Positions 9,041-18,866 are shown, numbered from the stretch's first letter. The stretch: DNA of 64,000 bases from Sulfuriferula thiophila (GCF_003864975.1 NZ_BHGL01000033.1:178787-242786), one strand, 5' to 3'. Numbers and translations: made by a program. Notes: generated from the letters alone by a model not told the origin.

Positions 9041-9442
9041 CTACCAGTAAGAATATGGGTGATAAGGAGTGAAGAAGGGATCATGGTAGGGATTATACCA
9101 AGGGTCGCGGTAATACCGATGCGGTGGTAGCGGAGCTGAGGTCAGGCTGACCTGTGCACCCAGTACCAGTGGCAAGGTATCGGTATTGGCAGGTTGTAGC
9201 GTGCCGCTGACCTTCAGCCATTTTCCTGCGCTAAACTGTGCGGGGTCATAATAACCAAATACGCAGGTTTTGAATGTGGCCGGACTGGCGTTGTGTCGCT
9301 GCAGTTCAAAACAGGTATCATCTCCTGAACGATACTGGCGGGTAATTTTGCCTGTCCACTCAACAACGGCGCCGCTGGGATCAAACTCTGCATAGCTGTT
9401 TTGGGTGATGAGTAGTGCTGTAATAATTAGCCATAGGCGCAT
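9041..9442 (-). CDS. Small secreted protein with an aromatic/proline-rich tail
   Basis: This 133-residue protein starts with a signal peptide (MRLWLIITALLITQNSYA), so it is probably periplasmic or surface-exposed. The middle (VEWTGKITRQYRSGDD, FKTCVFGYYDPAQFSAGKWLKVSGTLQ) loosely recalls the OB-like core of Slp-family outer-membrane proteins, but the lipobox Cys is missing. The last 27 residues are rich in Tyr, Pro and His with repeated Tyr-Pro pairs. The start at 9442 is preferred over a much longer frame that would run into the ERCC4 gene. The Slp link is tentative. Confidence 0.7.
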   Translation of the reverse strand: MRLWLIITALLITQNSYAEFDPSGAVVEWTGKITRQYRSGDDTCFELQRHNASPATFKTCVFGYYDPAQFSAGKWLKVSGTLQPANTDTLPLVLGAQVSLTSAPLPPHRYYRDPWYNPYHDPFFTPYHPYSYW

Positions 9443-9490
9443 GGTGTCGAACTCCGTAGAATAGCGGTTACCAGTATTTAACTTGAGTGC

Positions 9491-10171
9491 ATGATTATGA
9501 CTGATACAACAACGATTATCACCTACCATCCACGTGAAGAAAAAACCGCAGTGCTGCAACATTGGCAGGCGTATCCGGGCAGCTTTAAAGGTTTGTCCAC
9601 CCAGAGCACCGAACTGGATTGCGGCGATTATGATCTGGGCGGCGGTGTGGTAGTCGAGCGCAAATCTGCAACAGATTTTACCTTGGCGATTATGGACAAG
9701 CGTCTGTTTGGTGAAGTGGGCAAGCTTAAAGCCAGTTACGACCAGCCGATTTATATTGTGGAAGGTGATATTTATGGTGGTCGCTTTCACACCGACCCTA
9801 TCGTCATTCGCGAGGCGATCGCATGGTTGACGGTGATGCAAGGGATACCTCTGGTGCCCAGCCCGGGCGAAGGTTTCACAGCAGAAATTTTATTCACCAT
9901 GGCGTCTCAGGCGCAGCATGGTTTAGGTCATCCTATCGTGATGCGTAATGGCAAGCCATTTGACCCGGTCAATGGTCAGCGCTATCTGGTTGAGGGCTTG
10001 CCGGGTATCAATGAGGTGATGGCTAAAGCCTTGCTGGATCATTTTGGTAGCGCTGCCGCGGTATTCGCTGGCGAGGTGGATGAACTGGCACAGGTGGCGG
10101 GTATCAGCCCGCAGGCGGCTGCGCGCATGCGCAAAGTGCTGGATGCAAAATGGCCGGGGGCTAGCAGATAA
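9491..10171 (+). CDS. ERCC4 (XPF-type) nuclease with helix-hairpin-helix tail
   Basis: This 226-residue protein carries an ERCC4 nuclease domain at about residues 5-125 with the signature GDY (45-47), ERK (56-58) and Asp62. These correspond to the metal-binding GDx(n)ERKxxxD motif of XPF/MUS81 enzymes. Residues about 163-226 (LVEGLPGINEVMAKALLDHF, then LAQVAGISPQAAARM) form a tandem helix-hairpin-helix, the usual DNA-binding partner of that nuclease. It should therefore cut branched or flapped DNA; the biological substrate is unknown. The stop overlaps the FIST gene start (TAATG), so the two are coupled. An ATG at 9497 is an equally possible start. Confidence 0.87.
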   Translation: MIMTDTTTIITYHPREEKTAVLQHWQAYPGSFKGLSTQSTELDCGDYDLGGGVVVERKSATDFTLAIMDKRLFGEVGKLKASYDQPIYIVEGDIYGGRFHTDPIVIREAIAWLTVMQGIPLVPSPGEGFTAEILFTMASQAQHGLGHPIVMRNGKPFDPVNGQRYLVEGLPGINEVMAKALLDHFGSAAAVFAGEVDELAQVAGISPQAAARMRKVLDAKWPGASR

Positions 10172-11292
10172 TGAGCCAGCCATTCGCCTATGCATTTTCC
10201 ACTCTGGGTCAATGGAGCGAGGCGGTACAGGATTGCGTGCAGCAATTGTTGCCAGTGCGTCCGACCGCAAATCTTGGATTTGTATACGTCACTGATTTAT
10301 ATGCCAACCGTTTGACCGAGATGCTGGCGCAACTGCGTGAGCAAACCGGAATCAGCGAATGGGTGGGTTCAGTGGGTATCGGTGTCTGTGCCACCGGGCA
10401 CGAGTTTCTGGATGAATCTGCTATCGTTGTGATGCTGGGTGAGTTTCCCGTAGGGTCGTTCCGGGTATTTGCACCAGTGACTGCAGTCGATCAGGTGGTG
10501 TCGAGTCTGGATGGCTTCGGGGTGCATGGTCAGCCAGCGCATTATGCGCTGGTGCATGGCGATGCGCGCAATCCTGAAATCCCTGAGTTGATCCAGTCGG
10601 TTGCTGCGGGCATGGCGACCGGTTTTGTGACCGGCGGTATCAGCAGCTCGCGCTTTCAATCACTGCAGGTGGCGGATGAGGTGGTGCATGGCGGTTTGTC
10701 CGGAGTGATGTTTACTGATGCGATTACGGTGATGACGCGGTTAAGCCAGGGCGTCACACCGATAGGCCCGCGACATCAGGTAACTGCCAGCCATGAGAAT
10801 ATCCTGATCAGCCTGGACGGGCGTCCTGCGCTGGATGTGCTGTATGAGGATATCGGCGAGATATTGGCACGCGATCTGAGCAAGGCTGCCGGTTATATTT
10901 TTGTGGCATTGAGTATCCCTGGCTGTGATAGCCGGGATTATCTGGTACGTAATTTAATTGGAGCTGACACGGCAGAGCGTCTGGTTGCGATCAGTGATAT
11001 TGTGCCGCCTGCCGCTGAAGTGTTGTTTTGCCGACGTGATGCCGGTGCCGCGCAGACAGATATGCTCACTATGCTGCAGGATTTGCAAACAAGTTTGCCT
11101 GCAACACCACGCGGTGCGGTATATTATTCTTGTCTGGGTCGCGGTGAAAGTCTGTTTGGTGCCAAATCTGCCGAACTGGAATTGATCCAGCAGGTATTGG
11201 GGGATGTGCCACTGGTTGGTTTTTTTGCCAATGGCGAAATTTCACATGATCGTCTGTACGGATATACCGGCGTACTGACGTTGTTTATTTAG
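10171..11292 (+). CDS. FIST domain sensory protein
   Basis: A 373-residue soluble protein with the FIST N domain (about residues 30-215, including LGFVYVTD and VGSVGIGVCATG) followed by the FIST C domain (about 225-365, ending VGFFANGEISHDRLYGYTGVL). FIST domains are presumed small-ligand, possibly amino-acid, sensors and are often near signalling genes. No output domain is fused here. It overlaps the ERCC4 nuclease gene by one base and is followed 19 nt later by a small helical protein gene. What it senses and how that relates to a nuclease is unknown. Confidence 0.88.
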   Translation: MSQPFAYAFSTLGQWSEAVQDCVQQLLPVRPTANLGFVYVTDLYANRLTEMLAQLREQTGISEWVGSVGIGVCATGHEFLDESAIVVMLGEFPVGSFRVFAPVTAVDQVVSSLDGFGVHGQPAHYALVHGDARNPEIPELIQSVAAGMATGFVTGGISSSRFQSLQVADEVVHGGLSGVMFTDAITVMTRLSQGVTPIGPRHQVTASHENILISLDGRPALDVLYEDIGEILARDLSKAAGYIFVALSIPGCDSRDYLVRNLIGADTAERLVAISDIVPPAAEVLFCRRDAGAAQTDMLTMLQDLQTSLPATPRGAVYYSCLGRGESLFGAKSAELELIQQVLGDVPLVGFFANGEISHDRLYGYTGVLTLFI

Positions 11293-11311
11293 TTTTTTAG
11301 GAAGATCGATT

Positions 11312-11557
11312 ATGTCTCAAACCCAACAAGAAATTTCCATGCTGCGTAATGAACTTGAGATGCTGATGCGCGAGCGTGATGGTCTGTTAAGGGTCAGCGG
11401 TGCAGCGGCGGTATTCGTTGCCGAGCTGGACAGCGAAAAGTTACCAGCAGTTACGCTGGAAGCAGCCGAAATGCTGGCTGAATCCCTGAATGAGTTGACG
11501 GAAGATACTTTGCAAGATGCGCTGAATGCTGTGAAAGCGCATATACAAGTAGCCTAG
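11312..11557 (+). CDS. Short helical protein downstream of the FIST gene, unknown function
   Basis: This 81-residue acidic protein is predicted from its heptad-like pattern (ISMLRNELEMLMRERDGLLR) to start with a coiled coil, followed by two more amphipathic helices. No signal peptide, Cys or known motif is present. A good ribosome site (AGGAAG) sits 8 nt before the ATG, and the spacing suggests co-transcription with the ERCC4 and FIST genes. Family not recognised. Confidence 0.65.
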   Translation: MSQTQQEISMLRNELEMLMRERDGLLRVSGAAAVFVAELDSEKLPAVTLEAAEMLAESLNELTEDTLQDALNAVKAHIQVA

Positions 11558-11618
11558 GGGTGTCTGTCTGTTAATTTGTGCTATCTGGCCGAGAAGTGGT
11601 TTGTCAGTTGCCGTTTTG

Positions 11619-11793
11619 ATCTTATTTGACAAAGCTGTTGGCGCAGCTATGAATCTGTCCGTTATCGCTGAAGGTGTCGAAACCGACCAGCAACGCTTTT
11701 TTCAACTGAAGCACGGCTGTGATGAGCTGCAGTGAGGGGGTATACAGCAAACCCATACCTGCCAATGAGTATGTGGCGCATTAATGCGTATGG
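11619..11793 (+). pseudogene. Eroded fragment of an EAL-domain c-di-GMP phosphodiesterase
   Basis: Between the small helical gene and rmlA, one frame reads AAMNLSVIAEGVETDQQ and then GCDELQ before a TGA at 11733. Shifting frame there, the text continues as RGYTANPYLP. This matches the end of EAL domains (NLxVIAEGVET, GCDxxQGYxxxxPxP) interrupted by a frameshift. There is no upstream EAL signature and no start, so only the last part of a former gene remains. The rest of 11558-11862 shows only a small inverted repeat (CTTCAG/CTGAAG, 11832-11848). Confidence 0.75.
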
Positions 11794-11862
11794 GTAGGCT
11801 GTAAACTTCAGGTGCTCTTCTTGGGCGAACGCTTCAGGAATGCTGAAGAGTGGGTGCCATGA

Positions 11863-12747
11863 CTAAAATAGCCGTTCATTCAGCATCGCCAGCAGGTATT
11901 GGCCATAGCCATTCTTGGCTAGCGGCTGCGCGAGTTTTTCTACCTGAGCGGCATCAATGTAGCCCTGGCGGTACGCAATTTCTTCCGGGCAGGATATTTT
12001 CAGACCCTGGCGTTTTTCAATAGTCTGGATAAAAGTTGATGCTTCCAGCAACGACTCATGTGTTCCGGTGTCGAGCCAGGCATGGCCGCGGCCCATGACT
12101 TCCACGTGCAGTTGCCCCATGTCCAGATAATGCCGGTTGACGTCAGTTATTTCCAGCTCGCCACGCGGTGATGGCTTGAGGTTGCGGGCAATATCTATGA
12201 CCTGGTTGTCGTAGAAGTACAGGCCGGTGACTGCGTAGCGTGATTTGGGCTGCAGCGGTTTTTCTTCCAGGCTGATGGCATGACCGGCATCGTTAAATTC
12301 TACTACGCCGTAGCGTTCCGGATCATGTACCGGGTAGGCAAATACCGACGCTCCAGTGGGCTTGGCTGATGCGGTGCGCAGGTCGTCGGAGAACTCGTGG
12401 CCATAGAATATGTTGTCGCCCAGCACCAGTGCGCTGTTGGCGTTGCCGATGAAGTCTGCGCCGATAATGAAGGCCTGCGCCAAACCGTCTGGCGAAGCCT
12501 GCACTGCGTAACTGAGGTTAATACCCCATTGGCTGCCATCGCCCAGCAGTTGCTCAAAACGAGGCGTGTCCTGGGGGGTAGAAATAATCAGGATGTCGCG
12601 GATGCCCGCCAGCATCAGCGTGGTCAGCGGGTAGTAGATCATAGGTTTATCATATACCGGCAGCAGTTGTTTGGAGACTGCCTGGGTGACGGGGTATAAG
12701 CGGGTGCCGGAGCCACCAGCGAGGATAATGCCTTTGCGTGCGTTCAT
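11863..12747 (-). CDS. rmlA: Glucose-1-phosphate thymidylyltransferase
   Basis: This 294-residue enzyme joins dTTP and glucose 1-phosphate to make dTDP-glucose, the first step toward dTDP-L-rhamnose. The nucleotide-binding [11 protein letters not shown] near the N terminus, [10 protein letters not shown] and the LGDNIFYG block are classic RmlA. It overlaps rmlB by 4 nt (ATGA) and is translated after it. rmlC and rmlD are not in this window. Besides O-antigen, dTDP-rhamnose is the donor for EarP, encoded at 28309-29415. Confidence 0.96.
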   Translation of the reverse strand: MNARKGIILAGGSGTRLYPVTQAVSKQLLPVYDKPMIYYPLTTLMLAGIRDILIISTPQDTPRFEQLLGDGSQWGINLSYAVQASPDGLAQAFIIGADFIGNANSALVLGDNIFYGHEFSDDLRTASAKPTGASVFAYPVHDPERYGVVEFNDAGHAISLEEKPLQPKSRYAVTGLYFYDNQVIDIARNLKPSPRGELEITDVNRHYLDMGQLHVEVMGRGHAWLDTGTHESLLEASTFIQTIEKRQGLKISCPEEIAYRQGYIDAAQVEKLAQPLAKNGYGQYLLAMLNERLF

Positions 12748-13808
12748 GATTTGCTTCCGTATTGTTTTTCTACCCAGTGACGATATTCGCCGCTGGCAAT
12801 GTTGGCAACCCAGTCCTGATTGGCCAGATACCAGGCTACTGTTTTGCGGATGCCGGTCTCGAAGGTTTCTGCCGGCAACCAGCCTAATTCGCGCTGGATC
12901 TTGCTCGCATCGATCGCATAGCGTCGGTCATGACCTGCCCGGTCTTTAACGTAGGTCACCAGTTCAGCATGGGGGGTGACTGGCGAATCAGGATGCTGTT
13001 CGTCGAGCATGGTGCAAATGGTTTGCACCACGTCGATATTGGTTTTTTCGTTCCAGCCGCCGATGTTGTAAACCTCGCCTACGTGGCCATTGGCCAGCAC
13101 AGCGCGGATTGCGCTGCAGTGGTCGCCGACATACAGCCAGTCGCGCACATTCAGACCATCGCCGTAAATTGGCAGCGGTTTTCCGGCCAGTGCATTCATC
13201 ATCACTAGTGGAATCAGCTTTTCCGGGAACTGGTAGGGGCCATAATTGTTGGAGCAATTGGTGGTCAGTACTGGCATGCCGTAAGTGTGATGGTAAGCGC
13301 GTACCAGATGATCGGATGCGGCTTTCGATGCCGAATATGGGCTGTTGGGCGCGTATGCGGTGGTCTCGGTAAACGGTGCATCGTCCATGCCGAGAGAGCC
13401 ATAGACTTCATCGGTCGATACATGCAGGAAGCGAAATTCGGCTTTGGCTGTGTCAGATAACGCACCCCAGTAACCCCGTACAGCTTCCAGCAAGTGGAAG
13501 GTGCCGACGACGTTAGTCTGGATAAAATCTTCCGGGCCATGGATAGAACGGTCAACATGGCTTTCAGCGGCGAAATTGATTACCGCGCGTGGCTGGTGTT
13601 CACTCAAAAGCCTGGCAATCAGAACCTGATCGCCGATGTCTCCTTGCACAAAAATATGGCGAGGGTTAGAAGCGATGCTCGCCAGGTTTTGCAAGTTGCC
13701 TGCATAGGTAAGTTTGTCTAAATTGATGACGGGTTCATCCGTCTCGCCTAACCAGTCGAGGACAAAGTTCGCCCCGATAAAACCGGCACCGCCTGTGACT
13801 AAAATCAT
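12744..13808 (-). CDS. rmlB: dTDP-glucose 4,6-dehydratase
   Basis: A 354-residue NAD-dependent short-chain dehydrogenase that turns dTDP-glucose into the 4-keto-6-deoxy sugar. The [10 protein letters not shown] dinucleotide motif starts at about residue 6. The STDEVYGSL segment (Thr-Asp-Glu acid/base group) and [10 protein letters not shown] (catalytic YxxxK) are intact. Only about 17 nt separate the start from the clpA terminator T-run, so its own promoter is hard to place; it may rely on read-through or on elements inside that hairpin. Confidence 0.96.
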   Translation of the reverse strand: MILVTGGAGFIGANFVLDWLGETDEPVINLDKLTYAGNLQNLASIASNPRHIFVQGDIGDQVLIARLLSEHQPRAVINFAAESHVDRSIHGPEDFIQTNVVGTFHLLEAVRGYWGALSDTAKAEFRFLHVSTDEVYGSLGMDDAPFTETTAYAPNSPYSASKAASDHLVRAYHHTYGMPVLTTNCSNNYGPYQFPEKLIPLVMMNALAGKPLPIYGDGLNVRDWLYVGDHCSAIRAVLANGHVGEVYNIGGWNEKTNIDVVQTICTMLDEQHPDSPVTPHAELVTYVKDRAGHDRRYAIDASKIQRELGWLPAETFETGIRKTVAWYLANQDWVANIASGEYRHWVEKQYGSKS

Positions 13809-13824
13809 GTGTATTTCGCTTATT

Positions 13825-13855
13825 CAAAAAAAGCAGGGTGAGCGAGCTCACCCTG
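13825..13855 (-). terminator. Rho-independent terminator after clpA
   Basis: On the minus strand, CAGGGTGAG and CTCACCCTG form a 9-bp stem with a 4-nt loop followed by a run of seven T. It lies between clpA and rmlB, which read in the same direction, and should separate the two units. Confidence 0.85.
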
Positions 13856-13879
13856 TATGTGATTTATAACCGGGATGGG

Positions 13880-16135
13880 TTAAATAACAGCCAGTTCTTC
13901 AGAATAAATCAATTTCACGCTATCGTTTTCATCAATGTCGACGGTCACTGAACCACCGTTGGCCAGGCGACCAAACAGCAATTCATCGGCCAGCGCGCGA
14001 CGAATGGTATCCTGAATCAGCCGCGCCATGGGGCGTGCACCCATCAGCGGATCGAAGCCTTTTTTGCCCAGATAGGCTTTGAGCGCATCGGTGAAATGGG
14101 CATCGACTTTTTTCTCGTGCAACTGGTCTTCGAGCTGCATCAGGAACTTGTCGACCACGCGTAGGATGACGTCCTGCGATAATGGCGCAAACGATATGGT
14201 CGCATCCAGACGATTGCGGAATTCAGGCGTAAATAACCGCTTGATATCGGCCATTTCATCACCAGTCTGTTTCGAAGTAGTAAAACCAATATTGGTTTTA
14301 GTAAGTGACTCAGCACCGGCATTGGTGGTCATGATGATGACCACGTTACGGAAATCGGCTTTGCGACCATTGTTGTCGGTGAGCGTGCCGTGATCCATGA
14401 CCTGCAACAACACATTAAATACGTCAGGATGCGCTTTTTCAATCTCGTCCAGCAACAGCACTGCGTAAGGAGTCTTGGTGATAGCTTCGGTGAGCAGGCC
14501 GCCCTGATCGAAACCGACATAGCCCGGTGGGGCGCCAATCAGGCGGGACACCGCATGACGCTCCATGTATTCCGACATGTCGAAGCGTATCAGTTCTATG
14601 CCCATGGTATAGGCCAGTTGCCGAGCTACTTCGGTTTTGCCGACGCCGGTCGGGCCGGAGAACAGGAAGGAGCCGATAGGTTTCTGCGGATTGCCCAGGC
14701 CGCTACGAGCCATTTTAATTGCAGAGGACAGTGCGTTGATCGCGTTATCCTGACCAAACACCACAGCTTTCAGGTCACGATCCAGCGTTCTCAGTGCATC
14801 GCGATCATCGCTGTTAACATGCTTGGACGGTATGCGTGCAATTTTGGCGACGATCTCTTCGATTTCGCGTTTGCTGATGATTTTTTTCTGTTTGGATTTG
14901 GGCAGTATGCGTTGTGCGGCACCGGCCTCATCAATGACGTCGATAGCCTTGTCGGGCAAATGCCGGTCAGTGATATAACGTGCTGACAGCTCCGCCGCAG
15001 TAGTGAGTGCGGACGCCGTGTATTTCACGCCATGGTGTGCTTCGAAGCGTGATTTCAGGCCGCGCAAAATCGCAATGGTTTCTTCCACGCTCGGTTCGTT
15101 CACATCGATCTTCTGGAAACGGCGTGAGAGTGCGTGATCCTTTTCGAAGATACCGCGATATTCGGTGAAGGTGGTTGCGCCTATGCATTTAAGTTGGCCA
15201 GACGACAAGGCTGGCTTGAGCAAGTTAGAGGCATCCAGCGTACCGCCAGATGCTGCACCTGCACCAATCAGCGTGTGTATTTCGTCGATGAACAGGATGG
15301 CCTTGGCATCAGCATTCAGTTGCTTTAATACCGCTTTGAGGCGCTGTTCAAAATCGCCGCGATATTTGGTGCCGGCTAATAATGCGCCCATATCCAGAGA
15401 GTAGACCGTACTGTCTTCCAGCACTTCCGGAATATCTCCCTCGACTATGCGGCGCGCCAGGCCTTCGGCGATGGCGGTCTTGCCGACACCGGCCTCGCCT
15501 ACCAGTAGCGGGTTGTTCTTGCGCCGGCGGCATAAGGTTTGAATAACACGTTCCAGTTCGCTGTCACGGCCGATGAGCGGGTCTATTTTCCCAGCCAGGG
15601 CCTGGACGTTTAGATTCGATGTGTAGCTATCCAGCGCGGAAGCCGGTGCGGCTTCTTCCGTATTTTCCGGAGCTGATTCGCTGCGCTGCGACTCATTTTG
15701 CGTTGTTTTGCTGGTGCCGTGTGATATGTAATTGACCACATCAAGCCGGGTTAAGCCCTGCTGTGTCAGGAAATAAACAGCATGGGAATCTTTCTCGCCA
15801 AAAATGGCAACGAGCACATTGGCGCCAGTAACTTCTTTCTTGCCCGACGACTGCACATGCAGGATAGCGCGCTGGATGACGCGCTGAAAACCCAGCGTGG
15901 GTTGCGTGTCGATGTCTTCAGTACCAGCAACGGTAGGGGTGTGCTCGGCGATGAAATCACCCAGTTGCTGGCGCAAGGTATCGACGTTGACCGCGCAGGC
16001 GCGCAAGACTTCCGCCGCTGAGGGGTTGTCCAGCATGGCGAATAGCAAATGTTCGACGGTAATGAATTCGTGGCGTTTTTGCCGCGCATCCATAAAGGCC
16101 AAATGCAGACTAACTTCCAGTTCTTGGGCGATCAT
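13880..16135 (-). CDS. clpA: ATP-dependent Clp protease ATP-binding subunit ClpA
   Basis: A 751-residue AAA+ unfoldase that feeds substrates into ClpP. It has the N-terminal Clp_N repeats (residues about 1-145), a first AAA+ domain with [13 protein letters not shown] and [18 protein letters not shown], and a second with [13 protein letters not shown]. The linker lacks the long coiled-coil M domain of ClpB, and clpS lies immediately upstream, both favouring ClpA. Length matches E. coli ClpA (758). The gene begins one base after clpS ends. Confidence 0.97.
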   Translation of the reverse strand: MIAQELEVSLHLAFMDARQKRHEFITVEHLLFAMLDNPSAAEVLRACAVNVDTLRQQLGDFIAEHTPTVAGTEDIDTQPTLGFQRVIQRAILHVQSSGKKEVTGANVLVAIFGEKDSHAVYFLTQQGLTRLDVVNYISHGTSKTTQNESQRSESAPENTEEAAPASALDSYTSNLNVQALAGKIDPLIGRDSELERVIQTLCRRRKNNPLLVGEAGVGKTAIAEGLARRIVEGDIPEVLEDSTVYSLDMGALLAGTKYRGDFEQRLKAVLKQLNADAKAILFIDEIHTLIGAGAASGGTLDASNLLKPALSSGQLKCIGATTFTEYRGIFEKDHALSRRFQKIDVNEPSVEETIAILRGLKSRFEAHHGVKYTASALTTAAELSARYITDRHLPDKAIDVIDEAGAAQRILPKSKQKKIISKREIEEIVAKIARIPSKHVNSDDRDALRTLDRDLKAVVFGQDNAINALSSAIKMARSGLGNPQKPIGSFLFSGPTGVGKTEVARQLAYTMGIELIRFDMSEYMERHAVSRLIGAPPGYVGFDQGGLLTEAITKTPYAVLLLDEIEKAHPDVFNVLLQVMDHGTLTDNNGRKADFRNVVIIMTTNAGAESLTKTNIGFTTSKQTGDEMADIKRLFTPEFRNRLDATISFAPLSQDVILRVVDKFLMQLEDQLHEKKVDAHFTDALKAYLGKKGFDPLMGARPMARLIQDTIRRALADELLFGRLANGGSVTVDIDENDSVKLIYSEELAVI

Positions 16136-16444
16136 TTAATTTTCCTCCATCACGCATTGCAGCGGATGTTGATGTTGGCGAGCAAATGCAAGCACCTGAG
16201 CGACTTTTGTTGCAGCAATGTCTACGGGGTATAACCCACAAACTCCGCGACCTTCTGTATGTACTTTGAGCATAATTTGCGTGGCTTGTTCATGTGTCTT
16301 GTGAAAAAATTGCTGCAGTACATGCACTACAAAATCCATGGGCGTGTAATCATCATTCAGTAGCATCACCTTATGCATAGGCGGTGGTTCGATTTTCGCC
16401 TTGCTAGGGGCTAGCAGTGTGTCATCACGATGTCGCGTAGCCAT
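16136..16444 (-). CDS. clpS: ClpS adaptor for N-end rule substrates
   Basis: This 102-residue adaptor binds the ClpA N domain and delivers proteins with destabilising N-terminal residues. The family motif [20 protein letters not shown] near residues 29-48 and the [12 protein letters not shown] segment are present. It sits directly before clpA in one operon. Confidence 0.96.
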   Translation of the reverse strand: MATRHRDDTLLAPSKAKIEPPPMHKVMLLNDDYTPMDFVVHVLQQFFHKTHEQATQIMLKVHTEGRGVCGLYPVDIAATKVAQVLAFARQHQHPLQCVMEEN

Positions 16445-16647
16445 CTGTTCACTTCATTAATTGGTCTATCAAGTCTTCATTTTGACGTCTCAGGCGAATA
16501 TTTCAAGTATTCGTTTGAAAATAATTAAAAAAACTCACTTTGCGCTTGCAAAATCTTTTTTTCAGGAGTAAAAAGTGCACTGGAGTTTGATATCAAGGTT
16601 TCTGCAAGTCTGGTATTGCCGTTGTGCAATCTTGGTTCTCAAATAGT

Positions 16648-16681
16648 CCTTGGCCGTTTTTGGCCTGTTTTTTTATCAAGG
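16648..16681 (+). promoter_or_regulatory. Possible ribosome-site-sequestering hairpin in the cold-shock 5' leader
   Basis: CCTTG at 16648-16652 can pair with CAAGG at 16677-16681, and the latter contains the Shine-Dalgarno AAGG of the cold-shock gene. A nested GGCC/GGCC pair lies inside. Long structured leaders that control ribosome access are known for cspA. The structure is inferred by eye and the pairing is short. Confidence 0.35.
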
Positions 16682-16690
16682 AATGTAACA

Positions 16691-16894
16691 ATGGCAACTG
16701 GCACAGTTAAATGGTTTAACGATTCTAAAGGTTTCGGTTTTATTACTCCTGATGACGGTAGCGAAGATCTTTTCGCACACTTCTCCGCTATCAACATGGG
16801 TGGTTTCAAAACCCTGAAAGAAGGTCAGAAAGTTAGCTTTGAAGTCTCCCAGGGACCTAAAGGCAAACAAGCTTCAAACATTCAGCCTGCTTAA
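16691..16894 (+). CDS. Cold-shock domain protein (CspA family)
   Basis: A 67-residue single cold-shock domain (OB fold) that binds single-stranded RNA and DNA. RNP1 (KGFGFI) and RNP2 (DLFAHF) are intact and the typical ending of about 67 residues is kept. The ATG at 16691 gives the standard N terminus MATGTVKWF; the longer upstream frame is leader. A region of 246 bp separates it from divergent clpS and contains a T-rich leader. A strong terminator follows. Whether it is cold-induced or constitutive cannot be told from sequence. Confidence 0.96.
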   Translation: MATGTVKWFNDSKGFGFITPDDGSEDLFAHFSAINMGGFKTLKEGQKVSFEVSQGPKGKQASNIQPA

Positions 16895-16913
16895 GTAGCT
16901 GTACTGAATCTAT

Positions 16914-16945
16914 AAAGGCGCGGATTTTATCCGCGCCTTTTTTAT
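16914..16945 (+). terminator. Rho-independent terminator of the cold-shock gene
   Basis: AAAGGCGCGGAT and ATCCGCGCCTTT form a 12-bp perfect stem with a three-base TTT loop, followed by a T-rich tail. A second inverted repeat (GTTAGCGCG/CGCGCTAAC, 16961-16988) lies just past icd on the other strand. Confidence 0.93.
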
Positions 16946-17001
16946 TTTCTCATTCATATCGTTAGCGCGCAAAATAAGCCGCGCTAACTGATTATCCGTT
17001 A

Positions 17002-18243
17002 TTACATCTGAGCGATCATGGCATCGCCAAATGCTGAACATGAGACTTGTGTCGCACCTTCCATTAAGCGGGCAAAGTCGTAAGTAACGGTTTTACTGGC
17101 AATGGCCGCTTGCATGGAGGCAATGATCAGATCAGCTGCTTCCAGCCAGCCCATGTGACGCAACATCATCTCGGCGGATAAAATAATCGAACCGGGATTG
17201 ACGTAATCTTTGCCGGCGTATTTCGGTGCAGTACCGTGGGTAGCTTCAAACATGGCAACGGAATCTGACAGGTTCGCGCCAGGTGCGATACCTATGCCAC
17301 CGACTTCTGCGGCCAGCGCGTCGGAAATGTAGTCACCATTCAGGTTTAGTGTGGCAATCACATCGTATTCGTCCGGACGCAACAGGATTTGCTGCAGGAA
17401 GGCATCTGCGATGACGTCTTTGATAATGATGCCGTTAGGTAGTTTGCACCATGGCCCACCGTCAATCTCGACAGCGCCGAATTCGCGCTTGGCTAATTCG
17501 TAACCCCATTTCTTGAAACCACCTTCGGTGAATTTCATGATGTTGCCTTTGTGCACCAGGGTTACCGAGCTGCGGCCATTGTCGATGGCGTATTGAATTG
17601 CGCGACGAATCAGGCGCTCACTACCTTCAATGGAGACTGGCTTGATACCGATGGCAGAAGATTCCGGGAAACGGATCTTGTTTACGCCCATCTCCTGTTG
17701 CAAAAAGGCAATGACTTTCTGCACTTCGGGTGAGCCGGCTTCCCATTCAATGCCAGCATAGATGTCTTCAGTGTTTTCGCGGAATATCACCATGTCCACT
17801 TTTTCCGGGGCTTTGACCGGGCTAGGCACGCCCTCGAAGTAGCGCACCGGGCGCAGGCATACATACAAGTCCAGCATCTGACGCAGTGCTACGTTAAGCG
17901 AGCGCATGCCGCCAGATGTCGGGGTGGTGAGCGGGCCTTTGATGGATATGGCATATTCACGAACCGCTTCAACGGTTTCTTCCGGCAGCCAAGTGTCATT
18001 GCCGTATACATTGACTGCTTTTTCACCGGCGAAGACTTCCATCCAGGCTATCTGACGCTGACCTTTGTAGGCCTTGGCAACGGCTGCGTCGACGACTTTG
18101 CACATCACCGGGGTGATATCAACACCGGTACCATCACCTTCAATAAATGGGATAATGGGCTGGTTGGGTACATTCAGCGTTGCATCGGCATTTACCGTGA
18201 TTTTTTCGCCGAATGCCGGCAATTTTATGTGTTGATAAGACAT
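17002..18243 (-). CDS. icd: NADP-dependent isocitrate dehydrogenase
   Basis: This 413-residue TCA cycle enzyme oxidises isocitrate to 2-oxoglutarate. [15 protein letters not shown], the substrate loop [14 protein letters not shown] (with the Ser that AceK phosphorylates in E. coli) and [15 protein letters not shown] identify the E. coli-type NADP enzyme. The start MSYQHIKLP at 18243 is chosen over an upstream ATG six codons earlier. It is divergent from rluE with only 38 bp between starts, so the icd promoter probably overlaps the start of rluE. Confidence 0.96.
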   Translation of the reverse strand: MSYQHIKLPAFGEKITVNADATLNVPNQPIIPFIEGDGTGVDITPVMCKVVDAAVAKAYKGQRQIAWMEVFAGEKAVNVYGNDTWLPEETVEAVREYAISIKGPLTTPTSGGMRSLNVALRQMLDLYVCLRPVRYFEGVPSPVKAPEKVDMVIFRENTEDIYAGIEWEAGSPEVQKVIAFLQQEMGVNKIRFPESSAIGIKPVSIEGSERLIRRAIQYAIDNGRSSVTLVHKGNIMKFTEGGFKKWGYELAKREFGAVEIDGGPWCKLPNGIIIKDVIADAFLQQILLRPDEYDVIATLNLNGDYISDALAAEVGGIGIAPGANLSDSVAMFEATHGTAPKYAGKDYVNPGSIILSAEMMLRHMGWLEAADLIIASMQAAIASKTVTYDFARLMEGATQVSCSAFGDAMIAQM

Positions 18244-18281
18244 AATTTTTCCTAATCTCAAGTCAAAAAAGTTAATCCAAT

Positions 18282-18866
18282 ATGCGGCAAGTTATTTTAT
18301 TTAATAAACCCTATGGTGTGGTTTGCCAATTTAGCCCAGATGGCAAACATCCTACCTTGAAAGATTACATCCCTATTACTGATGTTTATGCTGCCGGGCG
18401 GCTCGATACTGACAGCGAAGGTTTACTTATTCTAACCGATGATGGTCGGTTACAGCATCAACTTGCCCATCCCATGCACAAATTACCCAAAACCTACTGG
18501 GTACAGGTGGAAGGCGAAGTGACGGATGCCGCTTTGCGAAATCTGGCGCAAGGCGTTGATCTTGCTGATTTTATAACGCAGCCAGCAAGGGTGGAACGTA
18601 TGGTCGAGCCAGCGCAACTGTGGTCGCGTACGCCACCGGTGCGATTTCGCCAGCTGATCCCGACCAGTTGGATCGCATTGACTATTACCGAAGGCAAAAA
18701 TCGGCAAGTACGGCGTATGACTGCGAAGGTCGGGTTCCCTACTTTGCGTCTGATTCGCGCGAAAATCGGCGAGTTTGGGCTTGATCAGCTAGCGCCCGGG
18801 CAGTATCGCAGTATTGATGAAAACGAAATTTCAGGAATTTTGCAAAAACCTGTCAACCGGAAATAA
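18282..18866 (+). CDS. rluE: 23S rRNA pseudouridine synthase, RluE type
   Basis: This 194-residue RsuA-family synthase isomerises a uridine of 23S rRNA (U2457 in E. coli for RluE). The catalytic Asp lies in [11 protein letters not shown], and the start [12 protein letters not shown] and the end [22 protein letters not shown] are typical. It lacks an S4 domain, which fits RluE rather than RluB or RsuA. The gene is divergent from icd. Confidence 0.92.
   Translation: MRQVILFNKPYGVVCQFSPDGKHPTLKDYIPITDVYAAGRLDTDSEGLLILTDDGRLQHQLAHPMHKLPKTYWVQVEGEVTDAALRNLAQGVDLADFITQPARVERMVEPAQLWSRTPPVRFRQLIPTSWIALTITEGKNRQVRRMTAKVGFPTLRLIRAKIGEFGLDQLAPGQYRSIDENEISGILQKPVNRK

Noticed and set aside
9443-9841. 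Upstream extension of the small secreted-protein frame
   Set aside because: It runs antisense through the ERCC4 gene, and the signal peptide starts at 9442.
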